This document shows, one piece after another, positions 59,815 to 64,000 of a DNA stretch of 64,000 nucleotides; the stretch's first letter is position 1; each line of letters begins with the position of its first letter. Source of the DNA: Pseudacidovorax intermedius. Lineage in GTDB: Bacteria; Pseudomonadota; Gammaproteobacteria; Burkholderiales; Burkholderiaceae_C. The notes below the pieces were generated by a model that was not told the DNA's origin, made no database searches, and saw only the letters and a list, made by a program, of their open reading frames with translations. Location: positions 1 to 64,000 of the forward strand of contig NZ_QQAV01000013.1 in the NCBI RefSeq assembly GCF_003350475.1. The letters are read 5' to 3'. A program made the translations under genes and the position numbers.

Positions 59815-60185
59815 GGCTTGGCGGCGTAGCGTTTAAAACAATCAACGCAGTGAAGCTGCAATGGTTTGCCACTAGGGCAAGATATTTTAGGGGGTAGGTC
59901 GTCCGGACGTATCGCCGAGTGAGAGGAAGAACCAATTTTGCGCCCCACGACGAAAACGGCTCTCCGCTGTTTGCGGACGTACGGAGGCCGAACGTCAGTG
60001 GGAAACACATAGGAGCAAAGCCACTCTAGAAAAATTCGGCATATGGGGTGAGCTTCATGTTCCAACGCGACCAGCCCTCATTGCCCAACCCTTTGAGCGC
60101 CCATCAGCCGCACCTATCGCTCGGCCCAACGCCCACCCCAATGGCATAGGAGTTGCGAAACGCCCGCACACTCCCGGAGCTGTCC
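59815..60185. other. AT-rich leader region, no supported gene
   Basis: Upstream of the orphan gene (minus strand) and of the NMT1-type gene (plus strand). Minus-strand frames of about 100 residues at 59763-60065 and 59720-60010 overlap the orphan gene start. The first contains paired cysteines (a CPSGK...HCVDC pattern) but I cannot support it. GC content returns to normal near 60070-60100. Confidence 0.4.
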
Positions 60186-61226
60186 ATGACGCTGTTCTCC
60201 CGCCGCCGCTGGCTCGCCCAGACCTCGCTTGCCGCCGCCTCCATGGCCTTGCCCACGCTGGGGCGCGCGCAATCGCCCGTGAAGATCAAGTTCCAGATGG
60301 ACTGGCGCGTGGACGGGCAGTCCGCACCCTTCTATTACTCGCTGGCCAAGGGGTATTTCGAGAAGGAAGGTCTCGACGTCTCCTTCGACGTGGGCGCCGG
60401 CTCGGCCATGGCGGTCAACCGCCTGGCGAGCGGCAGCTACGACATGGGCTATGGCGATGTCAACGCGCTCATCGAATTCTTCGGCTCCGGCGCGCCCGCC
60501 GTGGCGCGTCCGCAGGCCGTCTACCAGACGCTCGATCAGACGCCGGCCGGCGTGATGGTGCTGACCAAGAGCGGCGTGACCGCGCCCGCCGGCCTGGCCG
60601 GCAAGACGCTGGGCGCGCCCGTGTTCGACGCCGGCCGCAAGCTGTGGCCGCTGTTCGCCAAGGTGCAGGGCCTGCCGGTCGATGCGGTCAAGTGGCAGAG
60701 CATGGACCCCGGCCTGCGCGAGGTGATGCTGGTGCGCGGCGACGTCGACGGTGTCACAGGCTTCCAGCCCTCCGGCCTCATCTCCGCGATCGCGGCCGGC
60801 GCCAAGGAAGAGGATCTGCGCGTCTTTCTCTACAAGGACTTCGGCGTGAACGTCTACGGCAACGCCATCCTCGCGACCTCCAAGTTCATCGCCGAACAGC
60901 CGCAGGCCGTGGCCGCCTTTCTGCGGGCCTACAACAAGGGGCTGAAGGAGGTCATCGCGAACCCCGAAGAAGGCGTGGCCATCGTTCGCCAGCGCGAGCC
61001 GCTGGTCAATGCCGCCGTCGAGGTGCGCCGGCTGAAGGGACTGATCGATGTCTGCATCGTCTCGCCGACCACCCGGGCGCAGGGCCTGGGCGAGGCCGAC
61101 ATGGCGCGGCTGGAGAAGCAGATCGACGACGTCTCCACCGCCTTCAACCTGAAGTCGAAGCCCACGGCGGCCACCCTGTTCAACCCGGCCTTCCTGCCGT
61201 CGAAGCGCGACCGGATGCTGGCCTGA
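60186..61226 (+). CDS. NMT1/THI5-type ABC substrate-binding protein
   Basis: A 346-residue periplasmic protein. The N-terminus SRRRWLAQTSLAAASMALP is a likely Tat signal; the mature part begins with KFQMDWRVDGQSAPFYYSLAKGYF, the hallmark of NMT1/THI5-like binding proteins of nitrate/sulfonate/pyrimidine importers. ATG 60186 is used rather than an earlier one at 60153. No permease or ATPase is adjacent inside the window; they may lie beyond the right end. The AllA-like gene follows after 29 bases, hinting at a purine, pyrimidine or ureide ligand. Confidence 0.88.
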   Translation: MTLFSRRRWLAQTSLAAASMALPTLGRAQSPVKIKFQMDWRVDGQSAPFYYSLAKGYFEKEGLDVSFDVGAGSAMAVNRLASGSYDMGYGDVNALIEFFGSGAPAVARPQAVYQTLDQTPAGVMVLTKSGVTAPAGLAGKTLGAPVFDAGRKLWPLFAKVQGLPVDAVKWQSMDPGLREVMLVRGDVDGVTGFQPSGLISAIAAGAKEEDLRVFLYKDFGVNVYGNAILATSKFIAEQPQAVAAFLRAYNKGLKEVIANPEEGVAIVRQREPLVNAAVEVRRLKGLIDVCIVSPTTRAQGLGEADMARLEKQIDDVSTAFNLKSKPTAATLFNPAFLPSKRDRMLA

Positions 61227-61255
61227 GCGCCGGTGCCGTTGCGCCCCACTCCTCC

Positions 61256-61783
61256 ATGACCGAGACAGTCCCCCCTTCCACCGACGCGCGGCTCGTCGAT
61301 CTGCCTGTCGAGCCGATCCGTACTGACACCTTCGCGCCCTACGGCACGCTGATCGAGAGCACTTACGACGGCAAGCCCTTCGGTGACGACGAGGCCCAGT
61401 TGACGCTCGACCGGGGCACGCCGCGCTTCTACATCATGAAGCTCGAGCGGCGCGAGCCGGTCTTCCGGCAGATCACACGGCACCTCGCCGTCACACAGTG
61501 CCTTGCCTCCGCGGGCGGGCGGCCGTGGATGATTGCCGTGGCGCCGCCCGATGCACCGGACGACCCGGCCGCCCCACCTGACATCACGCGGTTGCGCGCC
61601 TTTCGCGTGGAAGGCCACCAGGCCATCATGCTGGCGCGCGGAACCTGGCATGCCGGCCCCTTCTTCGAGGACGAGACGGTCGACTTCTTCAACCTCGAAC
61701 TGGCCGACACCAACCTGATCGACCACCACAACTGTGCGCTCGACCGGCGCTTTGGCGTGCGCTACCGCTTCGTGACGGGCTGA
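61256..61783 (+). CDS. Ureidoglycolate lyase (AllA) superfamily protein
   Basis: A 175-residue cupin-like protein of the AllA superfamily, with FAPYGTLIES at the N-terminus, AGGRPWMIAVAPP, and MLARGTWHAGPFF containing the conserved Trp-His. AllA splits ureidoglycolate to glyoxylate and urea, but divergent members have other roles, so function is provisional. It follows the binding-protein gene on the same strand and overlaps the 3' end of the convergent dehydrogenase gene by 22 bases. Confidence 0.8.
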   Translation: MTETVPPSTDARLVDLPVEPIRTDTFAPYGTLIESTYDGKPFGDDEAQLTLDRGTPRFYIMKLERREPVFRQITRHLAVTQCLASAGGRPWMIAVAPPDAPDDPAAPPDITRLRAFRVEGHQAIMLARGTWHAGPFFEDETVDFFNLELADTNLIDHHNCALDRRFGVRYRFVTG

Positions 61784-62742
61784 ACAACGGCCAGCGCTTC
61801 CGCCAGCGTGCCCCAGTCGCGGCCGCCCTGGCCTGCGGCTTGCGCTGCGTCCAGGCGTGCGCGTGCCGCATCGGCGATGGGCATGGCAACCTGTGATGCA
61901 CGCGCTGCCTCGTCGGCCAAGCGCAGGTCCTTCAGGCCGAGGGCGATGGTGAAACCCGGTGCATCGGCCGGTGAATCTTCCCCGGCCGCCACCCGCTCGA
62001 CCGACTGCGCGACCGCCCGTCCCACGCCCTCGTACACCGGCCCGCGGAAGAGCTTGGCTGTGAAGACCTGGTGCGCCAACGCGGCAGGCACGCCGTGCGC
62101 GCGCACCAGCGACATCGCCTCGGTCAGGGCGGCCACGGCACTGGCAATCAAGCCATTGCCCGCGAGCTTGACTGCACAGGCGGCGGCCGGGCCCGGCACC
62201 TCGAAGACACGCGGCGCGAACGCCGCCAGCGCCTGGCGCACGGCCGCCAAGCGTTGGGCCGGCAGTGCGGGTGGCACGCCGACGACGGCCGTCAGATCGC
62301 CGGCCCATGCCTCATCGGGACGGCCGAACACCGGGCAGGCGACGAAGTACTGGCCGGCCGCGTGGTGCCGCTCCGCCAGCGCCTCGGCGCACGCGCTGCC
62401 GATGGTGCCGAGGCACACATGGACGCTGCCAGCCGGCAGGTGCGGGACGATGCCGGTCGCCATCCGGCCGTCGCCCTCCTCCTCACCCGCATCGCCGAAG
62501 CAGACGGCACCCAGCGCGTCGCCATCGGTCACCGCGCTGAACCACAGGGCCGGCCCCGCTGGCCCGAGCGCCCCGCACAGCGCCTGCGCCGTCGCGCAGG
62601 GCTCAGCCCCCTCGTCGCTGGCCAAGCCGGTGCGCGCCGGATCGATGTCCCAGGCCAGCGGTGCAAAGCCGTTGCGCGCCAGGCAGGCCGCCACCGCCAG
62701 GCCCATGCGGCCGAGCCCGACCACCGCCACCCGGCCGCTCAC
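61762..62742 (-). CDS. NAD(P)-dependent oxidoreductase, hydroxyisobutyrate dehydrogenase-like
   Basis: A 326-residue beta-hydroxyacid-dehydrogenase-type protein: Rossmann motif VGLGRMGLAVAACL near the N-terminus, a degenerate substrate motif (ACPVFGRP) and the catalytic-Lys region VKLAGNGLIASAVAAL. GTG at 62742 overlaps the stop of the upstream monooxygenase-like gene (GTGA), implying coupled translation. Its 3' end overlaps the end of the AllA-like gene tail to tail. The substrate is unknown. Confidence 0.85.
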   Translation of the reverse strand: MSGRVAVVGLGRMGLAVAACLARNGFAPLAWDIDPARTGLASDEGAEPCATAQALCGALGPAGPALWFSAVTDGDALGAVCFGDAGEEEGDGRMATGIVPHLPAGSVHVCLGTIGSACAEALAERHHAAGQYFVACPVFGRPDEAWAGDLTAVVGVPPALPAQRLAAVRQALAAFAPRVFEVPGPAAACAVKLAGNGLIASAVAALTEAMSLVRAHGVPAALAHQVFTAKLFRGPVYEGVGRAVAQSVERVAAGEDSPADAPGFTIALGLKDLRLADEAARASQVAMPIADAARARLDAAQAAGQGGRDWGTLAEALAVVQPVTKR

Positions 62743-64000
62743 AGGGCCTCCGGCACTTCCACGCCCGACAGGCGCGGCGACACCAGCTCCGCCTCGCGGT
62801 AGCCGTGCAGCGTGGGCAGCAGCGCGTCCTGCTGCTCGCGCATCAGCGCCCGCGTGATGCCGCCCACCAGACGCGGCACCGCGTACTTGTGGCCGCTGGA
62901 GGACGTGGTGTGCGGCCCCATGCTCACCGTCGACGAGAAGTTGAAGGCATGCACGCGGCGCACCCACGCATCGCGAGCCGGGTCGAGCGGCTGGTATTCG
63001 AACCCGGTGCCCAGGTACGGGTACTCGCCCATGGCGTCGCTGCGCTCTGCCTCCGGCGGCATGTAGCGATGGCGCCAGCGCTGCACGCTGCCGCCGAGCG
63101 TGCGCAGTTCGTCGCGCGCGTCGTAGTCGACCACCGAGCCGGTGGCGCACAGCAGGTGGTCGAAGACGAAGTCAGCGTGGGGCGTGCGCACATGGATCTC
63201 GTCGCCCACCTGCCGCACGCGCGTCCACGGGGAGCCAGCATGCATGCGGAAGTTGCTGAAGGAATGCGCCAGGTCGAAACCATTCTGGGTGGGCGGCTGG
63301 TCGTGCACCTCGAAGAAGCGGTTGACCTGCCAGCGCGTGGCGTCGTCTAGCTCCGCGAAGTGCCGCAGAAAGCCCGAAAACTCGACGATGCGGTGCGGGT
63401 TGACCGTGGGCAGCTTCTCGCGCCGGAAGCACAGGTCGACCGACGCCGCGCCATGGGCCAGCAGCACGCAGGCGTTGTCGAAGGCCGATGCGCCGTGCCC
63501 CAGCACACCGACGCGCCGACCATTGAGCGCGGCGAAGTCGACCGGCCCGTTCGAATGGCTCACCTGGTGCGGCGCCACGGCGTCGGCGATGTGTGCGGGA
63601 ATGCGCCAGGCGCCCGCGCCGTCGTAACCCGTGGCCAGCACCACATGGCGGGCCAGCAGGGCTTCTTGCGGTGCATCTGCCGCGGCCGTCGAACGGATGC
63701 GCACCCGCAGCAGATCGCCCTCGGGCTCCAGCCCGACGCAGGCCGTGTCGTTGCGCACCGGCACACCGGTCATGCGCCGGAACCAGCGCAGGAACGCCAT
63801 CCACCGTGGCCGCTCGATGCGGTCGATGGCCGCCCAGGCGGCTTCGCCATAGCAGGCCCGGTAGAAGGCCGGCGCGGACAGGCTGGGCACGCCCGATTCG
63901 ATGCCGATGGTGCGCTTGGGCGTTCGCAGGTGCGACATGCGTGCAAAGTCTTCCCACACGCCCTCCTGCCCGGCGGGCCGGGCGTCGATCACCTGCACAT
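62739..64000 (-). CDS. Flavin monooxygenase-like FAD/NAD(P)-binding protein, 5' end missing
   Basis: The C-terminal part (about 420 residues) of an FAD/NAD(P) oxidoreductase that runs off the right edge. Visible are the second nucleotide motif GVLGHGASAFDNA and the ATG-type motif LATGYDGAG; the first FAD-binding glycines (GxGxxG) would be just outside the window. Resembles the SidA/FMO-like group, which hydroxylate amines or other substrates. It is coupled by GTGA overlap to the downstream dehydrogenase. Its true start is not in the window. Confidence 0.8.
   Translation of the reverse strand, partial: VQVIDARPAGQEGVWEDFARMSHLRTPKRTIGIESGVPSLSAPAFYRACYGEAAWAAIDRIERPRWMAFLRWFRRMTGVPVRNDTACVGLEPEGDLLRVRIRSTAAADAPQEALLARHVVLATGYDGAGAWRIPAHIADAVAPHQVSHSNGPVDFAALNGRRVGVLGHGASAFDNACVLLAHGAASVDLCFRREKLPTVNPHRIVEFSGFLRHFAELDDATRWQVNRFFEVHDQPPTQNGFDLAHSFSNFRMHAGSPWTRVRQVGDEIHVRTPHADFVFDHLLCATGSVVDYDARDELRTLGGSVQRWRHRYMPPEAERSDAMGEYPYLGTGFEYQPLDPARDAWVRRVHAFNFSSTVSMGPHTTSSSGHKYAVPRLVGGITRALMREQQDALLPTLHGYREAELVSPRLSGVEVPEAL

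Noticed and set aside
59763..60065. 100-codon minus-strand frame with paired cysteines
   Set aside because: It overlaps the start of the orphan gene, has no ribosome site, and its last part reads the orphan gene out of frame.

Overview
The window reads as chromosomal DNA of a very GC-rich betaproteobacterium, most likely a member of the Comamonadaceae (Variovorax/Acidovorax-type Burkholderiales). The grounds are the gene content: two Bug-family tricarboxylate-transport receptors, a CYP116B self-sufficient P450, a long E. coli-type ArgG, HrpA, paired DUF2868/DUF3482 genes, CoA-transferase scoAB and several regulator-flanked catabolic operons. Intergenic palindromic repeats of a kind I associate with that family add support. 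I saw no rRNA, tRNA or CRISPR array.

Layout, left to right. 1-95: the 3' end (domains V and VI) of a group II intron whose body lies outside the window. 299-4.8 kb: an ABC exporter, queE-queD (queuosine precursor synthesis) and argG. 4.8-14 kb: an orphan OmpR-type regulator, a membrane protein/GTPase pair, a 24-residue membrane microprotein, a glutamine amidotransferase, a PssA-like enzyme, a histidine phosphatase, a diguanylate cyclase and a CbpA-like co-chaperone. 14-24.1 kb: catabolic islands, namely IclR / frameshifted Bug receptor / CYP116B; LysR / aldo-keto reductase; and GntR-dienelactone hydrolase-SDR-Bug receptor. 24.4-31.3 kb: valine catabolism (mmsB, HIBYL-CoA hydrolase, acyl-CoA dehydrogenase, mmsA, divergent LysR), split by two inverted copies of a palindromic element. 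31.3-36.6 kb: three co-oriented cyclic-di-GMP genes. 36.6-39.8 kb: a NYN/OST-HTH protein joined to scoAB, with a divergent PAS-LuxR regulator. 39.9-46 kb: an anchored low-complexity protein, pagL with divergent TetR, a LuxR-tail remnant and hrpA. 46-49.1 kb: a VapBC-like module, argA and an SDR. 49.2-58.6 kb: a peptide-type ABC operon with amidase and azlCD, divergent from a MocR regulator. 58.6-60.2 kb: an AT-rich island with one unrecognised gene. 60.2 kb to the end: an NMT1/THI5-type binding protein, an AllA-like protein, an NAD(P)-dependent dehydrogenase and a truncated flavin monooxygenase-like gene.

Most transport/catabolic blocks consist of an operon and a divergently transcribed regulator, and several intergenic gaps carry a clean dyad that could be its operator (IclR 14932-14944, GntR 24108-24122, LysR 30359-30414, PAS-LuxR 39125-39144, TetR 40998-41015, VapB 46029-46048, MocR 57081-57115). 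The observations most worth follow-up are the two palindromic elements at 27967-28207 and 28483-28736, the AT-rich orphan gene, the membrane/GTPase pair with its microprotein neighbour, and active-site departures in QueD and PagL.
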